This document shows, piece by piece, positions 20,459 through 29,374 of a DNA stretch of 64,000 nt (position 1 is the stretch's first letter; each line of letters begins with the position of its first letter). The stretch comes from Salegentibacter sp. (GTDB lineage: Bacteria > Bacteroidota > Bacteroidia > Flavobacteriales > Flavobacteriaceae). A model generated the notes under the pieces. The model was given only the letters and a program-made list of their open reading frames with translations, was not told the origin of the DNA and ran no database searches. The position numbers and the translations under genes are program-made. The DNA lies in NCBI GenBank assembly GCA_024635795.1, contig JAGXIH010000013.1:157566-221565 (forward strand), read 5' to 3'.

Positions 20459-21481
20459 ATGGCTTCACAAAATATTTACATTTTAGGGATCGAATCTTCC
20501 TGCGACGACACGGCTGCGGCCATACTTCATAACGGTAAAATTTTATCTAATGTTGTAGCCACACAAGAGGTCCACAAGCAGTATGGCGGGGTTGTTCCCG
20601 AACTCGCCTCCAGGGCGCACCAGCAAAATATTGTGCCGGTGATCCATCAGGCCATAACTCAGGCAAATATCGTTAAAAAAGATATAAATGCAATCGCTTT
20701 TACACGCGGTCCCGGACTTATGGGATCTTTGCTTGTTGGAACCTCCTTCGCAAAATCTTTGGCAATGGGTCTTGGCATCCCTCTTATTGACGTAAATCAT
20801 ATGCAGGCCCACATTTTAGCCCATTTTATTGAGGAAGATGCCTTTGAAAAACCCGAGTTTCCTTTCCTTGCCCTAACAATAAGCGGAGGCCACACCCAAA
20901 TCGTAAAAGTCTCCGATTATTTCCAGATGGAAGTTATTGGCGAAACAATCGATGATGCGGTGGGCGAAGCCTTCGATAAAAGTGCAAAAATCTTAGGCTT
21001 GCCCTACCCCGGTGGTCCTCTTATAGACAAATATGCACAATCCGGTAATCCAAAAGCATTCAAATTTCCAAAACCTAAAGTGCCGGAGCTGAATTTTAGC
21101 TTTAGCGGATTTAAAACTGCGGTACTCTATTTTATCCAAAGAGAAACCAAAAACAATCCTGAATTTGTAAAAGAGAACCTGGAAGATATTTGCGCCTCCA
21201 TTCAGTATTCTATCGTGGGGATTTTGATGGATAAGCTGAAAAAGGCCGTAAAACAAACCGGGATAAACCATATTGCCATTGCCGGTGGGGTTTCGGCCAA
21301 TAGTGGAATCAGGAATGCCCTGATGGAAGCCGAAAAGAACCTCGGGTGGAAATGCCATATTCCAAAATTTGAATACACAACAGATAATGCTGCGATGATC
21401 GCCATTGCAGGGCATTATAAATATCTTGAAAAAGATTTCGCCGATTTCTCGGTCACAGCTCAGGCGCGCTATAAATTTTAA
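20459..21481 (+). CDS. tsaD: tRNA N6-threonylcarbamoyladenosine transferase
   Basis: ILGIESSCDDTAAA, HMQAHILAHF, GGVSANSGIR motifs. Confidence 0.96.
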   Translation: MASQNIYILGIESSCDDTAAAILHNGKILSNVVATQEVHKQYGGVVPELASRAHQQNIVPVIHQAITQANIVKKDINAIAFTRGPGLMGSLLVGTSFAKSLAMGLGIPLIDVNHMQAHILAHFIEEDAFEKPEFPFLALTISGGHTQIVKVSDYFQMEVIGETIDDAVGEAFDKSAKILGLPYPGGPLIDKYAQSGNPKAFKFPKPKVPELNFSFSGFKTAVLYFIQRETKNNPEFVKENLEDICASIQYSIVGILMDKLKKAVKQTGINHIAIAGGVSANSGIRNALMEAEKNLGWKCHIPKFEYTTDNAAMIAIAGHYKYLEKDFADFSVTAQARYKF

Positions 21482-21484
21482 GTT

Positions 21485-22195
21485 ATGCAGCTCTTCTATA
21501 ATCCTGAAATCGTCGAAAACCAGAAAGACATTGAATTTCCCCGGGATGAAAGTAAACACATCGTCAAGGTCTTAAGGAAAAATGCCGGAGATGTCCTGGA
21601 GGTCACAAACGGGCGTGGATTCCTGTTTTCAGTAAGAATAACCGATGCCAACCCTAACCGATGTAAAGCAGAAATTATCGCTTCAGAAAAAGAAAAGCCA
21701 GATGATTGGTATCTTCACCTTGCCGTGGCTCCTACAAAGATGAACGATCGCTACGAATGGTTTCTTGAGAAAGCTACAGAAATTTGCCTGCACGAGGTCA
21801 CCCCTGTTATTTGCGATCACAGCGAAAGAAAGCATGTGAAGCTTAATCGCTTTGAGAGAGTTTTGCAAAGCGCTATGAAACAATCGCTGCATTTAAGCCT
21901 TCCGCAGTTAAACGAAACCGAAAAACTGGAAGATTTTCTTAAAAAAAAATTTTCAGGGCAAAAGTTTATCGCACATTGCCAAGAGGGAATGGAACGATTT
22001 CAGTTAAAAGATAAAGTTTTGACTTCTTCTGAAGTAACCATATTAATAGGTCCTGAGGGAGACTTTTCTCCAGAAGAGATTAAACTAGCCCTTAAAAATG
22101 GCTGGCAGCCGGTAAGTCTTGGCAATAGCCGCTTAAGAACCGAAACCGCTGCCATTGTAGCTTGCCATACGATTGCCCTTGCAAATCAAGAATAG
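21485..22195 (+). CDS. rsmE: 16S rRNA (uracil1498-N3)-methyltransferase
   Basis: ILIGPEGDFSPEEI, LGNSRLRTETAA knotted MTase motifs. Confidence 0.93.
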   Translation: MQLFYNPEIVENQKDIEFPRDESKHIVKVLRKNAGDVLEVTNGRGFLFSVRITDANPNRCKAEIIASEKEKPDDWYLHLAVAPTKMNDRYEWFLEKATEICLHEVTPVICDHSERKHVKLNRFERVLQSAMKQSLHLSLPQLNETEKLEDFLKKKFSGQKFIAHCQEGMERFQLKDKVLTSSEVTILIGPEGDFSPEEIKLALKNGWQPVSLGNSRLRTETAAIVACHTIALANQE

Positions 22196-22244
22196 CTCAA
22201 CACAAATAATTATTTTATATTTTTACCAAAATCCAAAATTATCT

Positions 22245-22889
22245 ATGAAGATTTGGTTTGGTGTTTTTCTAATGGTTTTAAGTGTTTCTGCGGTATATCC
22301 TCAGAAAATCGCGCTTCTTAAATATGATGGCGGGGGCGATTGGTATGCCAACCCTACTGCCCTTCCCAACCTTATTAAATTCAGCAATGAAAATGCTAAA
22401 ACTTCCGTTGATCCTAAACCGGAAAGTGTAACCCCGGGAAGTACAGATATATTTCAATATCCATTTATTCATATGACAGGCCATGGGAATGTTTATTTTA
22501 GCGATGCAGATGCTGAAAACTTAAGAAATTATCTCTTAAGCGGCGGCTTTTTACATATTGATGATAATTATGGGATGGAGCCTTATCTGCGGGAAGCTTT
22601 AAAAAAAGTATTCCCAGACAGGGAATTACAGGAATTAAGCAGTGCACACCCTGTTTTTAATCAGGTATATAATTTCCCTGAAGGTTTGCCGAAAATTCAC
22701 GAACACGATAATAAACCGCCACAGGCCCTGGGGATTTTTGAAGAAAAACGTTTGGTGCTTTTGTTTACAGTCGAGAGCGACCTTGGTGATGGCTGGGAAA
22801 GCCCTGAGGTACATAATGATCCGGAAGAAGTTCGTCTTAAAGCCTTAAAAATGGGGGCTAACATTCTTAAATATGCTTTCGAAAATTGA
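22245..22889 (+). CDS. DUF4159 domain-containing secreted protein
   Basis: Signal peptide (MKIWFGVFLMVLSVSAVYPQ), MTGHGNVYFSDADAENLRNYLLSGGFLHIDDN; start corrected downstream of ORF-track start. Confidence 0.8.
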   Translation: MKIWFGVFLMVLSVSAVYPQKIALLKYDGGGDWYANPTALPNLIKFSNENAKTSVDPKPESVTPGSTDIFQYPFIHMTGHGNVYFSDADAENLRNYLLSGGFLHIDDNYGMEPYLREALKKVFPDRELQELSSAHPVFNQVYNFPEGLPKIHEHDNKPPQALGIFEEKRLVLLFTVESDLGDGWESPEVHNDPEEVRLKALKMGANILKYAFEN

Positions 22890-23407
22890 TGCAGCTCATT
22901 CACGAACAGACTAAATTTCCAAAAAAGAAGTTTCCCATTGTCCTTTTACTGGATAATATAACCGATGAGGCAAATATTGGCAGTATCTTCAGGCTGGCAG
23001 ATGCTTTTAATGTCGAAAAGATAATATTCACAGGCACGCCCCCAAACCTTCAAAGCAACCGTCTAAAAAAAACTGCAAGAAGCACCCATCAAAGAATGCT
23101 TTTCGAGATAAAAGAAGACAGTCTTCAGGTTGCTGAAAATTTGAAATCACAGGGATATTTGCTTTATGCTCTTGAAATAACTTCAGACAGCCTCCCAATT
23201 GATGATTTTGACTATCAGCCCGGAAATCCTATTTGTATTATTCTTGGTAATGAAGTTTCAGGAATTGCAGAAGAATTGCTAAAAATCACAGATAAAAGAC
23301 TGCATATCAATATGTATGGGGAAAATAGCAGTATGAATGTGGCGCAGGCAGCGGGAATTGCACTTTACGAAATAACAAAAACAATCATTGCTTTCAACAA
23401 GAAATAA
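22889..23407 (+). CDS. TrmH/SpoU family RNA methyltransferase
   Basis: LLDNITDEANIGSIFRLADAF, IILGNEVSGI, NSSMNVAQAAGIALYE; ATG overlaps upstream TGA. Confidence 0.9.
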   Translation: MQLIHEQTKFPKKKFPIVLLLDNITDEANIGSIFRLADAFNVEKIIFTGTPPNLQSNRLKKTARSTHQRMLFEIKEDSLQVAENLKSQGYLLYALEITSDSLPIDDFDYQPGNPICIILGNEVSGIAEELLKITDKRLHINMYGENSSMNVAQAAGIALYEITKTIIAFNKK

Positions 23408-23419
23408 TATATTTACCCT

Positions 23420-24508
23420 GTGAATTCAAAAGCGATTACATTAGGAATATTACGTGCAGCCGGGATTATGGTAGGTATTATCCTCCTACTTTATCTACTG
23501 TACCAGATTCAGTCAGTTCTAATTTATATAGCCATTGCGGGAGTAATTTCCCTGATTGGCCGGCCTGTTGTTTTATTTTTAAAACACCGGCTTCTAATCC
23601 CTAATAAGTTGGCGGTTATCTTTGTGCTACTCCTTGTGCTCTCTATACTCGTGGGGATTGTATTCGTATTCGTTCCAATTGTTATTGAACAGAGTCAGCA
23701 CCTGGGACAGATCGATATTGAAGCCTTCCGAAGTGATCTTAATGAGCTAAATCAAGAGATCAATGATTACCTGGGCGTAGAAGAAATCAATATAATTGAA
23801 GGTTTAAGCCAAAGTGAATTCTTTCGGGATTTTGATATAGGTGGAATTCCAAGATTTTTAAACAATGTCTTCGGAATATTAGGCGCAGTTTTGATAGCCA
23901 TCTTCTCGGTGATCTTCATTTCGTTCTTCCTTCTAAAGGATAGTAGATTAATGTTGAATTCTATCCTGGTTTTCGCCAACCGCGGAGAAGAAAAGAAGTT
24001 CCAAAGAATTTTTAATAAGATCAAGATCTTGCTTTCACGCTACTTTGTAGGGCTTTTTTTACAGATAACAGTTTTATTTATTTTATACACCATTTTACTA
24101 ACCGTTTTTGAGATCAACAACCCTGTGGCAATAGCTTTTATTTGCGCATTTTTAAACCTTATCCCCTACCTGGGGCCGATTTTCGCCGGGATCTTAATGG
24201 GCTTATTCGTGATCTCCAGTTTTCTGGGAGCCGATTTCACTACCATTATTTTGCCCAGGCTTGGTTATGTAATGTTGGGTTATGGAATTTCCCAGGTGAT
24301 AGATAATTTTATATCCCAGCCTATGATCTTTGGCGCGAGTGTACGTTCGCATCCTCTTGAGATATTTCTTATCATTCTTATTTCCGGTTTACTTTTCGGT
24401 ATTTCGGGAATGGTAGTGGCTGTGCCTGTTTACACCGCCCTGAAAGTTATCGCCAAGGAATCTCTTAGTGAATATAAAATTGTAAAAAGACTTACCCGCG
24501 ATCTTTAA
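23420..24508 (+). CDS. AI-2E family transporter
   Basis: Multi-TM; NLIPYLGPIFAGI, QVIDNFISQPMIFG. Confidence 0.9.
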   Translation: MNSKAITLGILRAAGIMVGIILLLYLLYQIQSVLIYIAIAGVISLIGRPVVLFLKHRLLIPNKLAVIFVLLLVLSILVGIVFVFVPIVIEQSQHLGQIDIEAFRSDLNELNQEINDYLGVEEINIIEGLSQSEFFRDFDIGGIPRFLNNVFGILGAVLIAIFSVIFISFFLLKDSRLMLNSILVFANRGEEKKFQRIFNKIKILLSRYFVGLFLQITVLFILYTILLTVFEINNPVAIAFICAFLNLIPYLGPIFAGILMGLFVISSFLGADFTTIILPRLGYVMLGYGISQVIDNFISQPMIFGASVRSHPLEIFLIILISGLLFGISGMVVAVPVYTALKVIAKESLSEYKIVKRLTRDL

Positions 24509-24518
24509 ATCTCTTGCT

Positions 24519-25694
24519 TTGAATGAAGCGCTCTTAAAACCGGAAATTCAAAAATTTATCAGGGAAAACCTGAAAACCGACCTTACCGGGCTTGTACTAA
24601 AAGGGAGCCCGTTTCCCGGGGTTTCATCCGCCGAAATAGCCATGCAGATTTCAGGTTTAAAGACCGCCAAAAAAAAACTTCCTACCTGGTTTGAGACCCA
24701 AAATATTTATTATTCGCCTAAATTAAACCTGGAACAAACTTCTTCGGAGATCACCGCAAAATATAAGGCTTCTCTCATACGGGGCGACCGACTTATAGAC
24801 CTTACCGGTGGTTTTGGTATCGATGATCATTTTTTTGCTGAAAGTTTTAAAGAAGTGGTCTATTGCGAATTAAATGAAGAACTCGCAGAGATTGCAAGAC
24901 ATAATTTCAAGCAGCTTAAAAAAGATAACATCCAGATTATTCCAGGAGATAGTATAAAAACACTGGAAATCAGCGATAAAAATTTTGAGGTGATCTATGC
25001 CGATCCCGCCCGCCGGGATGACCACGGCGGAAAAGTCTTTAGACTCGCAGATTGCCTCCCAGATATACCCTCTAACTTGGACCTACTATTCAATAAAACT
25101 GATAGAATTTTAATTAAAACCTCCCCGCTTCTGGATCTTACGGCAGGTTTAGCAGAATTAAAATACGTATCAGCGATTCATATCGTGGCGGTAAATAATG
25201 AGGTGAAGGAACTTCTTTGGTTTATGTATAAAGGTTTTTCAGGGTCTCCTCAGATTAAAACCATCAATTTTAATAAAAATCAGCAGGAAGAATTTTCAGG
25301 AAGTATAGAAAACAGACCTGAAATAAATTTCAGCCTTCCTAAAAAATACCTTTATGAGCCAAATGCTGCCATAATGAAAAGCGGTCTATTTGAACTTTTA
25401 GCCGAAAAAACCGGGACCTTCAAACTGCATAAGAATTCGCATTTATTTACTTCAGAGGAAGTAAAAGAATTCCCTGGAAGAAATTTTGAAATAACTGATA
25501 TAAAACACTTTAGGCCTTCCTCACTAAAAAAAGAGTTCAAGGGTAAAAAAGCAAATATCACCACCCGAAATTTTCCTGAAAGCGTTGCAGGTTTACGCAA
25601 ACTTCTCAGGATCAAAGACGGTGGGGAGCGCTATCTTTTCTTCACCACTAACCTGGATGATAAAAAGATTGTTCTGGATTGTCGTAAGGTTTAA
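24519..25694 (+). CDS. Class I SAM-dependent methyltransferase with C-terminal THUMP-like domain
   Basis: DLTGGFGIDDHFFAESF, YADPARRD; C-terminal FRPSSLKKEFKGKKANITTRNFP. Confidence 0.82.
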   Translation: MNEALLKPEIQKFIRENLKTDLTGLVLKGSPFPGVSSAEIAMQISGLKTAKKKLPTWFETQNIYYSPKLNLEQTSSEITAKYKASLIRGDRLIDLTGGFGIDDHFFAESFKEVVYCELNEELAEIARHNFKQLKKDNIQIIPGDSIKTLEISDKNFEVIYADPARRDDHGGKVFRLADCLPDIPSNLDLLFNKTDRILIKTSPLLDLTAGLAELKYVSAIHIVAVNNEVKELLWFMYKGFSGSPQIKTINFNKNQQEEFSGSIENRPEINFSLPKKYLYEPNAAIMKSGLFELLAEKTGTFKLHKNSHLFTSEEVKEFPGRNFEITDIKHFRPSSLKKEFKGKKANITTRNFPESVAGLRKLLRIKDGGERYLFFTTNLDDKKIVLDCRKV

Positions 25695-25726
25695 TGCTTT
25701 AAATTGAATCCTGATTAACCAGCGCG

Positions 25727-26929
25727 CTATGGCTTAACCACCTGTTGCTGCTTTGTAACCGAGAACATTAAATAAAATACTGCCCATAGAATTAGCGCAA
25801 TTACTCCAGCCAGGGCAAAACTTCCAACTATGTACTGCCAGAAGCCCTGGATCAAATCTGTAGCCGAGTCAAAATCTTCCGGACGTAATTCCCATCTAAA
25901 GCCTCTTCCGGTAATAAAAGATCCCATCTGGTAACTGGCGTAAACGATTAATGGTATCAGAGGCGGAATACTTATATTAGAAAATAAGAAGGCTACCACT
26001 TTATTCAGCTTGAAAACTGCTGCCAGGGTGAAAACTAACAGGGTATGAAATCCCCAGAGAGGAGAAATCCCAACAAATACTCCCAATGCTATGGCTGCAG
26101 CTTTTTTATGGGCCGGTTCCTCGCTTTTGATAATGTTTTCTTTCCAAAAGCGCCTAAAGCCTTTTCTTCTGAAATCGGCATAAGTATTTCTGGGGTGAAT
26201 ATAGAAGAAACTTACCAACACAAACCAGATATAAAGCAGAGTGATTCGGGTAATATCCCAGAAAGGCCTAAAATGGGTTACCCGATTTTTTTCCTCGTAG
26301 AAAACTTTAATAGGGATGTTTTTAACTTTCACCTTGCGCCAGGCCGCTTTCACTATAACCTCGATCTCCAATTCAAACTTTTTAGTATAAAGCTTGATCT
26401 CGTTTATAGTTTTGAGGGGATATAAGCGGTAACCACTTTGAGTATCTGTTAAATTGATTCCGGTAACAACCAGAAACCAGAAACTAGAAAATTTATTACC
26501 TAAAGTGCTTTTCCCTGGAATCCCATCCTGGGTCATATTTCGATCTCCAACCAAAAGGATTTCGGTGCCGGGTTTCTTATTTTCAAGTTCACTTAGAAAA
26601 ATATCCAGATCATCGGGATAGTGTTGCCCATCAGAATCTATTGTCACCGCATAATCATAACCAAGCTCCTGAGCAATGCTGAAGCCTTGTTTTAAAGCTT
26701 CGCCTTTACCCTGATTTTGTTCAAAATGGTGAATATTTATTTCAGAAAAATTCCGAAGGATTTGTCGTGTGGAGTCAGTAGAACCATCATTAACCACTAC
26801 CAGATTGGAAGTATAAAGCAGCAGATCCTGCAGGACACTCGCCAGCGTTTTTTCATTGTTGTAAGTCGGAATAAGGATGCAGCAATTAAGTTCCTCAAAT
26901 CTGGATTGGTATATAGGTGTGCTACTCAA
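25727..26929 (-). CDS. Glycosyltransferase family 2 fused to DUF2062
   Basis: ILIPTYNNEKTLASVLQDLL...VVNDGSTDST; C-terminal AIALGVFVGISPLWGFHTLL DUF2062. Confidence 0.88.
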   Translation of the reverse strand: MSSTPIYQSRFEELNCCILIPTYNNEKTLASVLQDLLLYTSNLVVVNDGSTDSTRQILRNFSEINIHHFEQNQGKGEALKQGFSIAQELGYDYAVTIDSDGQHYPDDLDIFLSELENKKPGTEILLVGDRNMTQDGIPGKSTLGNKFSSFWFLVVTGINLTDTQSGYRLYPLKTINEIKLYTKKFELEIEVIVKAAWRKVKVKNIPIKVFYEEKNRVTHFRPFWDITRITLLYIWFVLVSFFYIHPRNTYADFRRKGFRRFWKENIIKSEEPAHKKAAAIALGVFVGISPLWGFHTLLVFTLAAVFKLNKVVAFLFSNISIPPLIPLIVYASYQMGSFITGRGFRWELRPEDFDSATDLIQGFWQYIVGSFALAGVIALILWAVFYLMFSVTKQQQVVKP

Positions 26930-26956
26930 ATCTATTTTATTTTTCGGCGAAAGTAA

Positions 26957-27322
26957 TTAAATTAATTTGTATACAGCGTTGATTTTTAACGAAATACCCT
27001 CATTTGTTTTAGCTATTCCCTTAAGCCTGATTTCTTGGTTAATATCCTCAAAATGATACTCCAGGAACAATTCGTCATGGATCTTAGGATCCACCACGGC
27101 CATAAATTTTATATTATTTGCATTTTTTAATTGCAGCGATTTCTCCAATCGACGCTCAGCATCCTCTTTGAACAACTGTATTAAGATAACTCCGGGGGTC
27201 ACGGGGCGGTTTGGAAAATGACCATCATATACCTGGTGGTCTTTATTGATTTTTATGTGGGTAATCCATTTTCCACCTTCTTCCTTTGAAGATTCCACCG
27301 AATAAAAGTCTTTTAAAAGCAT
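26957..27322 (-). CDS. 3-hydroxyacyl-ACP dehydratase (FabZ-like hotdog)
   Basis: DGHFPNRPVTPGVILIQL motif. Confidence 0.8.
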   Translation of the reverse strand: MLLKDFYSVESSKEEGGKWITHIKINKDHQVYDGHFPNRPVTPGVILIQLFKEDAERRLEKSLQLKNANNIKFMAVVDPKIHDELFLEYHFEDINQEIRLKGIAKTNEGISLKINAVYKLI

Positions 27323-27423
27323 CTGTTCTTTTTGGATATTCGTACTAAAATATATAGAAAAATAGGATTAAAAAGCCCGGGGGCCTATAAATTTGGACCT
27401 ACACTGAAATCTTCAAAATTCAA

Positions 27424-27879
27424 TTAATCTACCGTGACGGTTTTCATTTCAGAAGTTGCAAGTAATTTTCCACTCTCATCCTCTGTTCGTGCGCCTACCG
27501 AAGTAACATTCTTAAATTCCTGCAGGATTTCCACATAGGTAGTGAGAGTGCTTCCGGCCTTTGGCAACTCAAAGATCTCCACCGATTTGATCGAACCTAT
27601 AAAACCTGTCTTCGGTTTGTCCAGTCCCGCTAAAAAACCCTGATAACCTCTCCAAAGTGACATACTTTGAGCCATGTGCTCAATAAGCCCGGGTTCAGAG
27701 AAAACACCATTCTCCACCAGAATATTATCCTTCGGAATAACAAAACCGGTCTTTCCGGTGCTTTCGGTATATTCGAGGAGACGGTCTACCATTACAAAAG
27801 GTGGTTTCTGCGGAATTAATTCAAGAATACGTTCAATTTCAAGTATGGGTTCTTTGAGTAAACTTTGTTTCATAGACAT
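27424..27879 (-). CDS. 3-hydroxyacyl-ACP dehydratase (aryl-polyene/flexirubin type hotdog)
   Basis: LIPQKPPFVMVDRLLEY, EPGLIEHMAQSMSLWRGYQ. Confidence 0.75.
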   Translation of the reverse strand: MSMKQSLLKEPILEIERILELIPQKPPFVMVDRLLEYTESTGKTGFVIPKDNILVENGVFSEPGLIEHMAQSMSLWRGYQGFLAGLDKPKTGFIGSIKSVEIFELPKAGSTLTTYVEILQEFKNVTSVGARTEDESGKLLATSEMKTVTVD

Positions 27880-28142
27880 TTCTATAGCTGATTTATACAG
27901 GTAGATTCAAGCAAGGCTAATTTATTAAAAAATTAAAGATAAGCTTTTAGCAGGGTTTTGTCGGGTTTGATCCTGCGATCCGTTTAATTACTGCTCCTTA
28001 TTGAAAATAATTACAGGAAAATTTCCGGTCAAAAATATTAAGGGAGACCTATAAAAATTCAAATATTTTTTTGCTTAAAATTCTGATGCAAAAGTGATTA
28101 ATAAAATGCTATATTTTTATTGCATGTTTTAGCCCTAAAAAG

Positions 28143-28174
28143 TTTGGAAGCTACCTAAGTAAAAGTTACATTTG
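28143..28174 (+). promoter_or_regulatory. tRNA-Ser promoter (TTTG-N20-TACATTTG)
   Basis: TTTG 28143-28146, 20-bp gap, TACATTTG 28167-28174; followed by GCAACCGCAAAA as upstream of tRNA-Arg. Confidence 0.7.
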
Positions 28175-28208
28175 CAACCGCAAAATAATTGCGACGTTCA
28201 TAAATATT

Positions 28209-28290
28209 GGAGAGGTGGCAGAGTGGTAATGCAGCAGCCTGCTAAGCTGTCATCCTTTTGGATGCCCGGGTTCGAATCCCGGTCTCTCCG
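28209..28290 (+). tRNA. tRNA-Ser(GCT)
   Basis: GGAGAGG...TCTCTCC acceptor, anticodon loop CTGCTAA, TTCGAATC T-loop. Confidence 0.93.
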
Positions 28291-28434
28291 CAAGATTTTT
28301 AGTCTGTGGATTATCTATTCTCCTTTTCAACAGAAAAGACAGGGATAGATTTCCTCCGCTTCCCGACTGCTTCAGTGTATTTTGGAACGGAAAAGGCTAA
28401 AAATTGAGTTGAAAATACCACGCAAGTTGTTTTC

Positions 28435-28575
28435 TCCGGGTGTAGCCCTTCGACATGTCTCTTTCGAGACTTGCTCAGGACAGGCTCTACCTCCTTATCG
28501 CGCCGATCGCGATTCAAAAATTTTCGGGGTGTAGCCCTGACCTTCGTCAGGATGAACTCCGCCCGGTTCCCGGTC
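28435..28575 (+). repeat. Two interrupted partial copies of tRNA-Pro 5' region
   Basis: CCGGGTGTAG (28436-28445) and CGGGGTGTAG (28525-28534), each followed by a REP-like insert then CTTATCGCGCC or GCCCGGTT, as in the intact tRNA-Pro. Confidence 0.55.
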
Positions 28576-28635
28576 TATTTTAAAAGACTTGGAACCAAAA
28601 ACTTGAAACATTGTACTACAACGTAAGTTGTACTT

Positions 28636-28710
28636 CGGGGTGTAGCGTAGCCCGGTTATCGCGCCTGCTTTGGGAGCAGGAGGCCGCAGGTTCGAATCCT
28701 GCCACCCCGA
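28636..28710 (+). tRNA. tRNA-Pro(TGG)
   Basis: CGGGGTG...CACCCCG acceptor, anticodon TGG, GTTCGAATC T-loop. Confidence 0.94.
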
Positions 28711-28713
28711 CAA

Positions 28714-28750
28714 AAAAAAGCCCTGCACAGAAGTGCGGGGCTTTTTTGTT
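28714..28750 (+). terminator. Intrinsic terminator after tRNA-Pro
   Basis: AAAAAAAAGCCCTGCACAGAAGTGCGGGGCTTTTTT. Confidence 0.85.
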
Positions 28751-28755
28751 GCTTC

Positions 28756-29187
28756 AAGGCGAAAGCTTGCTTTCAGGCCGAAGAGGCAACAAAAAAGACC
28801 AAGCAGGCGATAGCCTGTGGGCTTTCCTTTGTCACTTCCCCCACTCAGGATCACCGACCAGAGGGAGGTAATCCTCCTGTAAAAATTAAGGCGTGAGCTT
28901 GCTCACAAGCCGCAAGAACAACAAAAAAGAACCGACAGGCATTAGCCTGAGGGCTTTTCTTTGTCACTTCCCCCACTCAGGATTACGGACCAGAGGGAGG
29001 TAATCCTGAAGTTGAAGCTGGAAGTAAGAATCACGAATTGCTTCCAAGTAAATAATAGAAGGCCCTGAACTTAAACCCGCCCACAAGCAGCAAGACCAAC
29101 AAAAAAGACCTGGCAGGCGTGAGTCGGCTTTTCTTTGTTATTTCTCATTTCTCCATCCAGAATCATCGACTGCAGGGAGGTAATTCT
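28756..29187 (+). repeat. Tandem array of three ~120-bp degenerate structured repeats
   Basis: Units ~28756-28875, 28888-29007, ~29061-29187 share CAACAAAAAAGAnC...CAGGC..., CACTTCCCCCACTCAGGAT...GACCAGAGGGAGGTAATCCT (third unit diverged). Confidence 0.85.
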
Positions 29188-29374
29188 CATATTTTTTCAA
29201 GGAAAAAGTGACCTATTCGGTTACCTAAAACAAAGGCGACGAAATCAAAAACTGTTATAAAATGCTCTGATTTCTTTATCAGTATTTCTCTGAGCCTACA
29301 CAGGGAATAAATTCAGGTATTAGAGTATGAGGTTTACATACAAACGCCTTCCTGTTGCTGTAATCTTAGATCCA

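Noticed and set aside
20993-21559. 188-aa minus ORF opposite tsaD
   Set aside because: Antisense to a confidently identified tsaD; no recognisable motifs.
28495-28854. 119-aa minus ORF (…SGWQDSNLRPPAPKAGAITGLRYTP…)
   Set aside because: It is the antisense translation of tRNA-Pro and its flanks, a well-known spurious annotation pattern.
28611-28871. 86-aa plus ORF (…GCSVARLSRLLWEQEAAGSNPATPTKK…)
   Set aside because: Translation through tRNA-Pro and its terminator.
28756-29187. CRISPR array
   Set aside because: Units are ~120 bp, degenerate and internally structured, with no short identical repeat plus unique spacer pattern and no cas genes.
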